Shown: piece by piece, positions 17,051 through 24,893 of the stretch
Layout of the letters: each line of letters begins with the position of its first letter
How positions within the stretch are numbered: the first letter of the stretch is position 1
Assembly: GCF_016836705.1 (NCBI RefSeq)
Contig: NZ_JAFCGY010000039.1
Coordinates: forward strand, 1 to 42,860
From: Mesorhizobium caraganae
GTDB taxonomy: Bacteria > Pseudomonadota > Alphaproteobacteria > Rhizobiales > Rhizobiaceae
Reading direction: 5' to 3'
Length of the DNA stretch: 42,860 bases
Notes under the pieces: model-generated
The model's database searches: none
What the model was told of the DNA's origin: nothing
What the model saw: only the letters and a program-made list of their open reading frames with translations
Translations under genes and position numbers: made by a program

Positions 17051-17383
17051 CTATGGGCACTTTTGCGGCCAGTCTTTGAAAAGTCCCGTAGTCAGGAGCC
17101 ACACCAGCCGATCGAGTTGGCTGCGAACCGCGTCGCGGGCGCGAACTGGCTCCTCCCACGGATCGATACCCAATATTTCCGCCATCTCTTCTACGCTGGC
17201 TTCCTCGAACCACGCTTGCAGGAGCATCAAAAAGATGGGCTGATGCTCTCTATCATAAGCAGTTAGTTGGTCCGACCAAGGGACATGGGTAGATACAGCC
17301 GACGCTTTATTAGGAATTCGTGATCTATACTCCGTGATATCCCGCGTTGCATAATCCAGACCCCGGCCTTTGGCGCCCCTAGA
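17051..17383 (-). pseudogene. DUF2285-like protein, probably truncated at its start
   Basis: A 110-codon open frame ends with TAG at 17051. Its core, LTAYDREHQPIFLMLLQAWF followed by EILGIDPWEEPVRARDAVRSQ and LDRLVWLLTTG, follows the DUF2285 pattern (LT-x-YD-x2-H, LL-A, GIDP, a charged helix, then RxxW). DUF2285 proteins are small regulators common in rhizobial integrative elements, where some control excision and transfer. The frame has no ATG before the internal Met at 17227, so either the start has been lost or the protein begins with a rare codon. The match is from memory of the family pattern and needs a profile search. Confidence 0.5.
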
Positions 17384-17607
17384 CTATCGTCACTCGTGGC
17401 GATTTCAACATTCTTTGGCCCCTACATCATCAGGGAGGCTGGTTTGGCGAGTATACGCTTGTCGCCTAACGAAACTTCGCATCTTGCCCCTGCGTCATAC
17501 AGAAATATCAAATATCCGGATTGATCAGACAAATTCCAAGTGGCATAGGTTGATTGCATATCGTCTCTAGACGGATATGAGGACGTGGTGATTGAAGGAG
17601 CACACCA

Positions 17608-18048
17608 ATGCCCGGGGAACCAAACAATAATATAATCGAACTTACTGCAGATATCGTTGCCGCCTATGTCCAAAAGAACGCTGTTCCAGTGTCCGGATTG
17701 CCGGACTTGATCGCGAGCGTGAATTCGGCGTTGTCGAATATTAGCCCGCCATCTCCCGTAGCAGAACCCCCGCCCAAGCCGGCAGTTAACCCCAAAAGGT
17801 CGGTGTTTCCGGACTATATCGTCAGCCTTGAGGACGGCAAGAAATACAAGTCGCTTAAGCGCCATCTTTCGACCAGTCATGGGCTGACGCCTGATGAATA
17901 CCGGGCGAGATGGGGTTTGCCGAAAGACTATCCGATGGTTGCGCCGAGTTATTCGGCGACCCGATCGGCTTTGGCAAAGTCGCTAGGCTTGGGAAGGAAG
18001 CCAGCTCCAGCCAAGAAACCTGCGGCGAAACGGAAGGCGAAGGCCTGA
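17608..18048 (+). CDS. Ros/MucR-family transcriptional regulator lacking a canonical zinc site
   Basis: The 146-residue protein starts after a good AAGGAG. Residues 1-50 resemble the MucR oligomerisation region (ELTADIVAAYVQKNAV), a Pro-rich linker follows, and residues 66-105 hold the Ros-type finger: FPDYIVSLEDGKKYKSLKRH, then LTPDEYRARWGLPKDYPMVAPSY. In Ros the first zinc ligand is a cysteine; here it is Ser73, while Asp76, His86 and His91 remain. Zinc-free members of this family have been described in Mesorhizobium loti (the Ml proteins), where the fold is kept by hydrogen bonds. The tail is Lys/Ala/Pro rich (KKPAAKRKAKA), giving extra non-specific DNA affinity. MucR-type proteins act as global H-NS-like regulators of exopolysaccharide and symbiosis genes. 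Confidence 0.85.
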   Translation: MPGEPNNNIIELTADIVAAYVQKNAVPVSGLPDLIASVNSALSNISPPSPVAEPPPKPAVNPKRSVFPDYIVSLEDGKKYKSLKRHLSTSHGLTPDEYRARWGLPKDYPMVAPSYSATRSALAKSLGLGRKPAPAKKPAAKRKAKA

Positions 18049-18076
18049 GGCGTGGCCGCTATCGCCGTGACGAACG

Positions 18077-18435
18077 TCACACCTGGATGCGGCCGAGGCG
18101 TCGAGCCTCGCTGGCATAGATCGACAGCGGCTTGTCCGGCCTGAAATACAGGTCGCGCTCGACAGGCAAGCCTAGGCGGCCCCGAACGGCAGCGAGCTCT
18201 GAGAGGCTCAGACTGCCGATCTCCGGGTAGCCAAGCCCAAAAATGTCACAAAGTCGAAATGCGAGGTCCGGGTCCTCCGGGTCGATTTCCGTCAGGAGCC
18301 AGGTCGTGCCAGCATCCGGCGTGAACAGTTTGACCACGGGGACGAAGTCGATTCGTTGTCGGTGCCGCGGAGGGGCTGCTGCTGGCGACCATTCGCCAGC
18401 AGCTTCGCCCGCAGCTCTTGTGTCAAGATCTGCAT
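18077..18435 (-). pseudogene. DUF2958-domain protein, frameshifted
   Basis: The ATG at 18435 opens a frame with MQILTQELRAKLLANGRQ, the usual DUF2958 beginning. Near 18360 a base is missing and the protein continues in the next frame as DFVPVVKLFTP, then TWLLTEIDPEDPDLAFRLCD, GLGYPEIGSLSLSELAAVRG and RDLYFRPDKPLSIYA, ending at 18077. Together they give a full-length DUF2958 protein of about 118 residues. These proteins are found next to ParB, SSB and conjugation genes on alphaproteobacterial plasmids and islands; the function is unknown. Confidence 0.75.
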
Positions 18436-18451
18436 GGCGGCATCCTATTCG

Positions 18452-18652
18452 TCAGCCTTGGGCGTGCGGGACGACCCGCCCGTCGATGGGCAGTGCGTCG
18501 AGGAGGAGCGTTCCGCCCTCGCCGTCGTCGTGGGCGAAGAAGGAGCCGATGCGGATCCAGAAGCCCTTCTGGCCTTCCTTGCCGTCACGCACGGTATAGG
18601 CGTGGTAGAGTGGCGATTTCGCCTCGGACTTGGTGTTGCGGTTGTTGGTCAT
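18452..18652 (-). CDS. Small conserved plasmid/ICE-associated protein of 66 residues
   Basis: The protein opens MTNNRNTKSEAKSPLYHAY and contains KGFWIRIGSFFAHDDGEGGT. I recall the same short protein beside DUF2958 and ParB-type genes on rhizobial plasmids and islands, usually upstream of DUF2958 as here (16-base gap, same strand). It has an AAGGAAAAG ribosome binding site. The fold and function are unknown; the compact FWIRIGSFF and GTLLLDALP strands suggest a small beta-barrel, as in DUF736-like proteins, but that is a guess. Confidence 0.55.
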   Translation of the reverse strand: MTNNRNTKSEAKSPLYHAYTVRDGKEGQKGFWIRIGSFFAHDDGEGGTLLLDALPIDGRVVPHAQG

Positions 18653-18979
18653 GGTCTTTTCCTTTGGTTGATAGTTTCTGTCCCGGAGGACGGTTCCAAA
18701 GAAGACGGCTGCGCCGGCTAGAAGGGAACGTCATCGACTCCGGGCGGACCAGCAACGGAAAAGGCAACCGCCAACCGCATGGCACCGAGTGTGATGGCCA
18801 GGTTCGCTCTCACAATCATTCCGCGTTGGACGGGCGATGGTCTGTTTGACGGACCCAAAGTTGTTCGACCCGCGAAATGCGCAGTAAGGGGTATGATCCC
18901 CAAGTCGCCCGTACCGAATAGAGGCATTGTGGGCGCTTGGGAGCTGGCAGTGCTTCCGCCTATGTGCGGGAGCCTGACA
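18653..18979. other. Spacer containing an SSB-like tail and a copy of a repeat
   Basis: On the minus strand the last codons before the stop at 18718 read VAGPPGVDDVPF, which resembles the acidic DDIPF-type tip of single-stranded DNA-binding proteins. Upstream of these codons the frame has no SSB domain, so only the tail seems to survive. No other feature is visible between here and 18979. Confidence 0.4.
18702..18758. repeat. 57-bp repeat shared with 26355-26412
   Basis: AAGACGGCTGCGCCGGCTAG followed by AAGGGAACG and CTCCGGGCGGACCAGCAAC occurs at both sites in the same orientation, with a few mismatches in the middle. On the minus strand both copies encode a tail VAGPPGxxxVPF plus its stop, so the repeat may derive from the end of an SSB-like gene. 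Confidence 0.7.
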
Positions 18980-19162
18980 ATGTCACGCGCCAAGGTATCG
19001 GCATTTGACTGCGACATCCTGCGAAGCGCCATCCAACGTGCGATCATCGAAGGGGAAATCCTGGAAAAGCAGTCCCGGGAACATGCCGCCCAAATGATCC
19101 GAGATTTCACCGGCGACGATCAGGTTGACCTAGACATGCTGGATTGGATTGTACGGAAGTAG
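18980..19162 (+). CDS. Small conserved hypothetical protein of 60 residues
   Basis: The ATG at 18980 follows CGGGAG at a good distance; the longer open frame upstream has no support. The protein begins MSRAKVSAFDCDILRSAIQR and ends DLDMLDWIVRK. It is all-helical in appearance, acidic toward the end, with no membrane segment. I believe very similar short proteins are common in Rhizobiales genomes without a known function. Its stop codon lies inside an 8-bp tandem repeat. Confidence 0.55.
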   Translation: MSRAKVSAFDCDILRSAIQRAIIEGEILEKQSREHAAQMIRDFTGDDQVDLDMLDWIVRK

Positions 19163-19187
19163 CGAAGTAGCGAAGTAGCGAAGTAGC
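19156..19187. repeat. Four tandem copies of GAAGTAGC
   Basis: Four perfect 8-base units begin at the last codons of the preceding gene. Because the unit length is not a multiple of three, the TAG in each unit falls in a different frame, so the array gives stop codons in all three frames right at the gene end. Confidence 0.9.
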
Positions 19188-19293
19188 CATGCGCCTCCTA
19201 AAGGATGGCGTTCGGCGGCGGCTCGATATGCGGCCATCGATAGGAATGGCACCGCAAGCGGCGATCGCATACTGAGGTCCTCTGTGAGAACGA

Positions 19294-19833
19294 TCACCCA
19301 TCGCCGTCGAGAAGCGCCTGGCTCTGATGCGAGAATGACCAGACATCTGCGCCATCGCTCTGGAGCACCCAGATGCTGTCAAAATCCTCGTCCGGCCATG
19401 TTTCCGGGGCGATACCCGTGCCTCCGACCAGCGCAGCTGCCAAACTAGGAATAGTTTCGTGCTGCCAGCTAACCAGCACAGGTGTTGGGGCTGTACGGAC
19501 GACTTCTGCCGCCAACGCCTCTTGGCCCTTCGAATGAGTGACATCAGGTTGAAGACCGAGGCGTCTTGCCAGTGGCGTGATTGTTTGGCTAGGTCGTTTG
19601 CTCCGGGTTCCAGAGCCATCTTTTTTGATCGGACCGGACGCAACAATGGATGCCGGTTTTTCCATAGGCGCAGGCGGCTTAGAAAAGATTGAGCAAAGCC
19701 CACCCGCGCGTTGCCAGCCACGCACGGTCAATGAGGCGGGATCACTTTCGCCCTGTTCCGTAACTCCAAGATCCGCGCCATCGGGAACCGGCTTCTCGGC
19801 GTGCCGAATGATCATTACAAGCCTATTTGGCAT
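19294..19833 (-). CDS. Histidine phosphatase superfamily protein (phosphoglycerate mutase-like fold)
   Basis: The 179-residue protein starts MPNRLVMIIRHAEKPVPDG; RHAE at 10-13 is the catalytic motif with the phospho-accepting histidine H11. The second-half motif VLVSWQHETIPSLAAAL (about 121-137) supplies the second catalytic histidine, and PSQTITPLARRLGL (near 80-93) is the typical substrate-side helix. The family transfers or removes phosphate from diverse small molecules or proteins; the substrate cannot be inferred. No signal peptide is visible, so it is cytoplasmic. It is slightly short but includes both catalytic ends. It stands alone, with no operon partner. Confidence 0.75.
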   Translation of the reverse strand: MPNRLVMIIRHAEKPVPDGADLGVTEQGESDPASLTVRGWQRAGGLCSIFSKPPAPMEKPASIVASGPIKKDGSGTRSKRPSQTITPLARRLGLQPDVTHSKGQEALAAEVVRTAPTPVLVSWQHETIPSLAAALVGGTGIAPETWPDEDFDSIWVLQSDGADVWSFSHQSQALLDGDG

Positions 19834-20241
19834 GCTCTTGCCCGCCTCATGCTATCTTGGTCGCCTGTTAACCCGGCAATCTGCCATTCTTCTTTCCTGA
19901 TGGCTACTCGAGAAGTAGCCTCGGATTTCGGAGCTACGTCCTCTAGTTGCCGCGGAATCCCGGCGGTAGATGGTAAATCTCTTACCCAAACAGCCAAATT
20001 CCAACGGCGCCGCAAACTTTGCGTCCCTGGGTGGATGGCCCGGCTCTTACTCAGGGAGGAAATGCTCGGCAGGTTGACTGCTGCGAAAAACAAACAAACG
20101 CAGCAGAGCGTTCTTGACGACACGAATCTTTGAGCACCGTCTAACCTTCGATTGTATGTTTGCTCGTTGTATGGTTATGAATAATGCCAGTTCCCTGATT
20201 GGAGACAGGAACTTTAGTCGGCGCATCAACAGGAGGGGTCT
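19834..20241. other. Intergenic stretch, no gene recognised
   Basis: AT content rises here. Short frames on both strands have no motif. The region ends in the strong Shine-Dalgarno of the 32-codon frame at 20242. Confidence 0.45.
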
Positions 20242-20340
20242 ATGCTCGATTTCAAGCTTGAGGATCAGAAGTTCCTGCCATCCTACAAGCTTCAAGATTT
20301 GACAACTATTGCCAAAGTGCGATTGGTTCCCCAGCATTAG
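20242..20340 (+). CDS. Possible small protein of 32 residues
   Basis: AGGAGGGG (20231-20238) lies 3 bases before the ATG. The frame encodes MLDFKLEDQKFLPSYKLQDL and ends with TAG at 20340, 102 bases before the next gene. No family is recognised. The good ribosome binding site is the only support. It might be the surviving start of a truncated gene. Confidence 0.3.
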   Translation: MLDFKLEDQKFLPSYKLQDLTTIAKVRLVPQH

Positions 20341-20442
20341 CACGCCGCTCGATTTGGCCTTCCCTCGGGGGCCAACTCGAAAAAAGTGGTGCATCGCGAA
20401 TCGATCCGATTCTAAATCGGCATGCTTTTTGGAGGTTGTATT

Positions 20443-20946
20443 ATGGCAATGGAAAACAACGAGTCAGACCGCGCCGACAGGTCCACACAGCAGTTTTTAC
20501 TCTTAATGTTCCTGCTGATATTCTATTGCGCCGGCCCTATAATCGTCCTTATCTGTGTTCTCTTATCAATTCACGACAGCCCGGCACAGAATCTATCCTC
20601 AAAACTCGACGAAACATTGACGCTCCAATTTGTTACGACAATCGCCAAGGACCCCGGAGTCTATACGAATGTTCTGCATCAAATGATTTTGCCAGTTGCA
20701 GCCGTAATCACGGCCGCCAACACAAGCGTACTGCGGGTACGCGGCCTGGTGACCTATATCTTTCTACTTCCACTATTCACGATCTTCATTTGCTTAGTCA
20801 ACGCCGGTCTTTTCAACATATTTTCTCCCGACGAGAGCCGGGGAATTACCTCCCAGTTATTTATAACAACTGCCGGAAATTTGGCGACATATGTAATGCT
20901 GATTGTCGGATTGAAACTTGGAGACGCGCCAAAGGCCAAAGGCTGA
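20443..20946 (+). CDS. Inner-membrane protein with about four transmembrane segments
   Basis: The start MAMENNESDRADRS at 20443 is chosen because TGGAGG lies 8 bases upstream; an upstream ATG at 20422 has none. The 167-residue protein has hydrophobic helices at about 18-42 (FLLLMFLLIFYCAGPIIVLI), 80-95, 100-125 (LVTYIFLLPLFTIFICLV) and 140-160 (ATYVMLIVGLKLG). I recognise no family. Its stop lies 11 bases before the start of the lipoprotein gene at 20958, so the two form a likely operon. The sequence is AT-richer than the chromosome-like porin gene, hinting at transfer. Confidence 0.65.
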   Translation: MAMENNESDRADRSTQQFLLLMFLLIFYCAGPIIVLICVLLSIHDSPAQNLSSKLDETLTLQFVTTIAKDPGVYTNVLHQMILPVAAVITAANTSVLRVRGLVTYIFLLPLFTIFICLVNAGLFNIFSPDESRGITSQLFITTAGNLATYVMLIVGLKLGDAPKAKG

Positions 20947-20957
20947 AAGGTCATGTG

Positions 20958-22202
20958 ATGGCATCACTGCGAAAAATTCTTCTCATCGTCCTTACCTCTT
21001 GTGCGTTAACTGACAATCATGCCGCGGCCGAGGAGACAGTGGCGTTCAAAGTTGTTGTCACTCCGAGCACCGAGGCGACGTCGTTGCGGGTTAGCGGCAC
21101 GGCGAGCGACGACGAACTCGCGGATCATTTCAACCCAAAGGGTGACCTTGTAAATATCCCCGTCGACCCTTCGGCCACGTCGCATCAGCTCTTTGTTATT
21201 TGGGCCGACGGAACGCAGACGGGTTTTCCAATCGTGGCCACATTCAGGATCCGGCCGCAACCCGAGGAGGTGCGTCTCAATCGCGTAGCAGACATGAACG
21301 CAACGAGGGAAGTCGTCGCCAAGGAATGCGTCGTCAAGACGCCGGATAACCGCATAACGGCATTTTCGATGTTCCATACGTGTAAGTTCTTGGCGCTGAA
21401 GTTGGAGTTAACCAACAAGTGGTCTAAGGATCACCTCAAGGCCATAAGAGGATGGATGATTGCAAACGATTATCTGTATGGAAGATCTAGCGGATTAGCT
21501 CTCGGGATTGATGACGTTTTACTTAGAAAGTTGGGAGAGATATTTGAAAGCGCTTCCAAAGAAGCAAATTTAGATATCAGGCCTCTGACACTGCCCGAGG
21601 TTAGGCGCATACTCGATGAAGGCAAGAACCAACAGCTCCAGGCAAGCGCAGTTATCGCTGGATTGGTAGCGAAAAAGCAATTTCAAAACGCGTTGACCGC
21701 GAACGAGGCGGCCCTTTTTGATCTCGAGCGCCAACACAACGATGGTGGCGCGGTCGGCGTAACCAAATCACAGCTTGAGTCCAACGACGCTTGGATTAAG
21801 CAGCTAGGTCGTCAACAGCCGCTGCTTTCCGGTCATATTGCAGCGGAGCGCGTGGCAGACGATGGTTTCAACCGGTATACTATTGCTGTCGAAAACTTTG
21901 GAAGTACCGAAGTTTCGTTGATTGGAAATTACGGTTGTTACTGGTACGACTCAGCCGGGCATAAAATCGCGGATGATGAGGGCGTGCAGTATCCCGAGAT
22001 AGTGGCCCCACTGGAGCAGAACCTGGTAATCGGGGCCAACACCAGCCGAACGCTGGATTACAAGTCTTTAGGCGGTCTTCCTGCCGCGCCGGAGGACATG
22101 GACAAAATCGACCTTGCATATCAGATCTGCCAAATCGCCTACTCTACAGAACAAGAACCCAAGAAGTGGGGGTTCTTTGAGGTCCGTAGGACGGTCGACT
22201 AG
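20958..22202 (+). CDS. Putative lipoprotein or secreted protein of unknown function
   Basis: The start MASLRKILLIVLTSCALTDN at 20958 is supported by AAAGGTCATGTG upstream. The first 20 residues form a signal peptide, and LTSC fits a lipobox with the lipidated cysteine at residue 15, although cleavage after HAAA is also possible. The remaining 390 residues are soluble. An N-terminal part (about 30-110) looks beta-rich. A helical middle (about 165-290) contains ASAVIAGLVAKKQFQNALTA, and a beta-sandwich-like end (about 300-400) contains NRYTIAVENFGSTEVSLIGN. The last may bind a carbohydrate or protein. It is adjacent to the membrane protein at 20443. I recognise no family. Confidence 0.6.
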   Translation: MASLRKILLIVLTSCALTDNHAAAEETVAFKVVVTPSTEATSLRVSGTASDDELADHFNPKGDLVNIPVDPSATSHQLFVIWADGTQTGFPIVATFRIRPQPEEVRLNRVADMNATREVVAKECVVKTPDNRITAFSMFHTCKFLALKLELTNKWSKDHLKAIRGWMIANDYLYGRSSGLALGIDDVLLRKLGEIFESASKEANLDIRPLTLPEVRRILDEGKNQQLQASAVIAGLVAKKQFQNALTANEAALFDLERQHNDGGAVGVTKSQLESNDAWIKQLGRQQPLLSGHIAAERVADDGFNRYTIAVENFGSTEVSLIGNYGCYWYDSAGHKIADDEGVQYPEIVAPLEQNLVIGANTSRTLDYKSLGGLPAAPEDMDKIDLAYQICQIAYSTEQEPKKWGFFEVRRTVD

Positions 22203-22310
22203 ACATTTATGGCCACGCCGCCGCGGTGGCTTGGCCGGCGTCCAATTCGATGCCCAGCCAATCCCCGCCGCGCTCATGTGCGGCGAGAAGTGAGTTCGAA
22301 CCACACTTCT

Positions 22311-22391
22311 TTGGGGGCAGCAAAATGTTTCGAATCGTGGCCGGCTTGCTGGTCGCCGGCGTTCTGATTCCGGCGCAACCCGCGTCGATCG
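22311..22391. repeat. 81-bp repeat shared with 24814-24893
   Basis: The two segments share the ribosome binding site TGGGGGCAGCAA, the start codon and the first 22 codons of the Cys-rich peptide gene, at roughly 90 per cent identity by eye. They flank the phospholipase D-like gene as direct repeats. Confidence 0.8.
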
Positions 22392-22414
22392 CAGACGCCT
22401 TTAGATCTGTCTAG
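22325..22414 (+). pseudogene. Truncated paralogue of the Cys-rich secreted peptide (signal peptide only)
   Basis: The frame begins MFRIVAGLLVAGVLIPAQ, nearly the same signal peptide as the gene at 24827, and then diverges and stops after 29 codons without any of the cysteines. It is most simply a partial duplication whose 3' part has been lost or replaced. Confidence 0.65.
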
Positions 22415-22640
22415 CGACGGCTCGAATTGAATTCTCATAACACTTTCCCGGCAAAAGAATGAAATATGGAGGTAGCACTGCATGTGCGACTTCGATCGTG
22501 CAGGAAAACTCGATAGATCGATTGGATCATGGAACGCCTCCCGCTCTTCGGCGAGAAAGAAATATAGGCGTAAAATAATTATCGCAACTAGACTTTACTT
22601 TGGCGACTTATTCTGAAAAATAACGATGCGCCCTTGCGCA

Positions 22641-22674
22641 GGAGGCCGAACATGAAGGTTTTCGGCCTTCTTTA
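22641..22674 (+). terminator. Rho-independent terminator upstream of the phospholipase D-like gene
   Basis: AGGCCGAA (22643-22650) pairs with TTCGGCCT (22661-22668) around a 10-base loop, followed by TCTTTAT. It would end transcription from the lipoprotein or truncated peptide side before the next gene. Confidence 0.6.
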
Positions 22675-22775
22675 TACATTAGCCGCCTCATAGAACCGAG
22701 TCGGCGGGATAACAGTACGATTGGCGGTAGGCCAGATCGCTGGATCGGGCCGTTGTTCTTCTAGGTGAGGATGAG

Positions 22776-24773
22776 ATGGTGCAGATCGTCAAAGCAACTG
22801 CGATCGTCAACAATGAAGTCGCGTTTCTTGCGTGGCAGACCGACCCTGACCCGATTCCTGATTGCCTGGGCTTCCACATTGTTCGCGAATATCTTGATGC
22901 CACCGGTCTGGTAACCGCCGAGCGCCCGCTTGCCGCCTATGTCGCCTTTGAAGGGCAGTCGAATCCAGACTGGCAGGCGCAGAACACCACGGTATGGCCG
23001 GTGCAGAAGTTTAACTGGCGCGACCTCACGCTGCGGCGACACCGCGACAAGTTGGGTCTCCGGCCCGAAAATGAGCGGCTACGATACCGTATCCGCCCGG
23101 TAGGTCGCTTGCGCGATGACCTTGAGGAAGTGGTGCCCGTCCCCGAAAGCCATTGGGACGTAAAAACCAAACAGCGCGTCGAGCATCATTATCAGGGCGC
23201 GCCTATCCGGCTCGGCTACCTGGCACCTGCGGCATTCACCAACATCGTTGAGGCCACCCGCCGCTTGGGACCGTTCGTCTCCACCTTCACCAACGGTATT
23301 CTTTCGAGCCAGTTCCTGATCCGCATGCTCGAAGGGAATGATCGCAAAGTTGGGCGCAACGAACTTGCAGTTCGTCTGCGCGAACCAAATGACATATTGC
23401 GACGCTATCTGGCCGGCGACGTCCCGACGACGATGACCGAGTTCCTGAGCCGAGCGGGCGGGCAATTTCATGCCGCCCTCTACGAGCTTGAGGATCGGCA
23501 GTTACTCGACCTCCTTGTCGCCGCGGCATCCCGGATGCAGCTCATCCTGTCCGATGCAGGGTCCCGAGACACCAAGGACAAGGTTACCAAGAAGGTCATT
23601 CATACCGACTACGATACAAGAAACGAAAAAGCTCGCGCGACGTTGCGCTCGATAGCGGATGCGCCTGGAGCGACTTTCCGTATGCAGGACCGGCTGTTCA
23701 ACGGCAGCGGTCACATCGGCCACAACAAATTCGTCGTCTGGTCGGACGACCAGGGAACACCCCAAGCGGTGCTTACCGGTTCGACCAACTGGACGTGGAG
23801 TGGCATCTCCGGCCAGAGCAACAATTGCATCGTCATCGAAGACGTGAACGTAGCGCGCGCATACCTTGACTACTGGCAACGCCTGTTCGATCACCCCTTG
23901 CCGCAGCCCGCGAACACGGGGGATGCCAACTCCAGCGCCGACCAGGGCGACATTGTAAAGGGGGCCGACCGCACTCCGGTGACCGGTAATCTCGCTAACG
24001 GTGCTGCTTTTGAATGTTGGTTCTCGCCCAACGTTCCAGGCGCTGAACAGCCCCCTTCGGCGCGCGCCAAGCATCAACCGCCACCTCCACCGGACATGGA
24101 CCGTCTCTTCTCACTGATGCGCCGTGCACACCGCATAATTTTGTTTGCGGTGTTTCTGCCGTCAAAGCGCGGAGTACACTCGATCATCTCGCAGGCGATC
24201 GACCTCGGCCTGGCGGATACCAGCCTGGAGGTGGTCGGCGCCGTCTCCGATCCATTGGCCTGGGGCTACCAGCCTTCAGGCACCGGCCCAGATGGCAAGC
24301 CTTTGGTGCCGAGTTCGCCCTTCATTATCCAGCAGGGCGGTGTCAATGTCGTGCGCGCGACCGCGCTCACCGACAAGGATATCGGCCGCGAACTCGGCAA
24401 TTTCGTCAACAACGAAATCTTGAGCGCGGGCAAAGCGATTATCCACGACAAGATCCTAGTGATAGACCCGCTTGACCCGGTGAATTGCGTGGTCGCCTTT
24501 GGCAGCCACAATCTTGGTTACAAGGCGTCCTACTCCAACGACGAAAACCTCCTAATCGTGCAACGCGATCCCGCGCTTGCCCAAGCGTATGCAACGCATG
24601 TCCTCGACGTATTCGATCATTACCGCTTCCGCGCAGCTGAGGCAGAGAAGTCGGCCGAACTGAAGCGGGCGGGCGTCGCCGCATCGTCAAGCCCGACCGA
24701 TGGCTTCCTTAGCATTGACGACAATTGGCAGACCAAGGCAGATCGGCGGATTTCTGCCTATTTTGCGAAATAA
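22776..24773 (+). CDS. Phospholipase D-like protein with two HKD motifs
   Basis: The 665-residue protein has two PLD catalytic motifs. The first is HNKFVVWSDDQGTPQAVLTG with STNW (H316, K318, GSTN 335-338). The second is HDKILVIDPLDPVNCVVAFG with SHN (H557, K559, GSHN 576-579). Paired HKD motifs in one chain build a single active site that hydrolyses phosphodiesters in phospholipids or nucleic acids. Residues 1-150 form a separate N-terminal domain that looks like a fibronectin-like or beta-rich module; residues 385-440 are a Pro-rich insert. There is no signal peptide. Such proteins include phospholipase effectors and nucleases; the lack of a signal peptide would fit a cytoplasmic nuclease or a non-classically secreted effector. 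A Cys-rich secreted peptide gene starts 53 bases downstream. Confidence 0.8.
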   Translation: MVQIVKATAIVNNEVAFLAWQTDPDPIPDCLGFHIVREYLDATGLVTAERPLAAYVAFEGQSNPDWQAQNTTVWPVQKFNWRDLTLRRHRDKLGLRPENERLRYRIRPVGRLRDDLEEVVPVPESHWDVKTKQRVEHHYQGAPIRLGYLAPAAFTNIVEATRRLGPFVSTFTNGILSSQFLIRMLEGNDRKVGRNELAVRLREPNDILRRYLAGDVPTTMTEFLSRAGGQFHAALYELEDRQLLDLLVAAASRMQLILSDAGSRDTKDKVTKKVIHTDYDTRNEKARATLRSIADAPGATFRMQDRLFNGSGHIGHNKFVVWSDDQGTPQAVLTGSTNWTWSGISGQSNNCIVIEDVNVARAYLDYWQRLFDHPLPQPANTGDANSSADQGDIVKGADRTPVTGNLANGAAFECWFSPNVPGAEQPPSARAKHQPPPPPDMDRLFSLMRRAHRIILFAVFLPSKRGVHSIISQAIDLGLADTSLEVVGAVSDPLAWGYQPSGTGPDGKPLVPSSPFIIQQGGVNVVRATALTDKDIGRELGNFVNNEILSAGKAIIHDKILVIDPLDPVNCVVAFGSHNLGYKASYSNDENLLIVQRDPALAQAYATHVLDVFDHYRFRAAEAEKSAELKRAGVAASSSPTDGFLSIDDNWQTKADRRISAYFAK

Positions 24774-24813
24774 GTTCCCGGCAGCAGCGTGCAGGGCCGA
24801 CAGAAACTCCGCC

Positions 24814-24893
24814 TGGGGGCAGCAACATGTTTCGGATCGTGGCCGGCTTGGTGGTCGCCGGCGTTCTGATGCCGGCGCAATTCGGGTCGATCA
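24814..24893. repeat. 80-bp repeat shared with 22311-22391
   Basis: This is the intact copy: it contains the ribosome binding site and signal-peptide codons of the Cys-rich peptide gene. See the partner at 22311. Confidence 0.8.

Larger units (their letters stand above)
22203..22775. other. AT-rich spacer with a leader duplicate and a terminator
   Basis: It holds the truncated copy of the Cys-rich peptide gene (22311-22414) and a hairpin terminator (22641-22674). The part between them (22430-22640) has no feature I can name. GTGAGGATGAG just before 22776 is the ribosome binding site of the phospholipase D-like gene. Confidence 0.5.

Noticed and set aside
20436..22202. One long frame of 588 codons covering both the membrane protein and lipoprotein region
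   Set aside because: The first 174 codons overlap the membrane protein in another frame and lack sense. The ATG at 20958 with a signal peptide is the real start.
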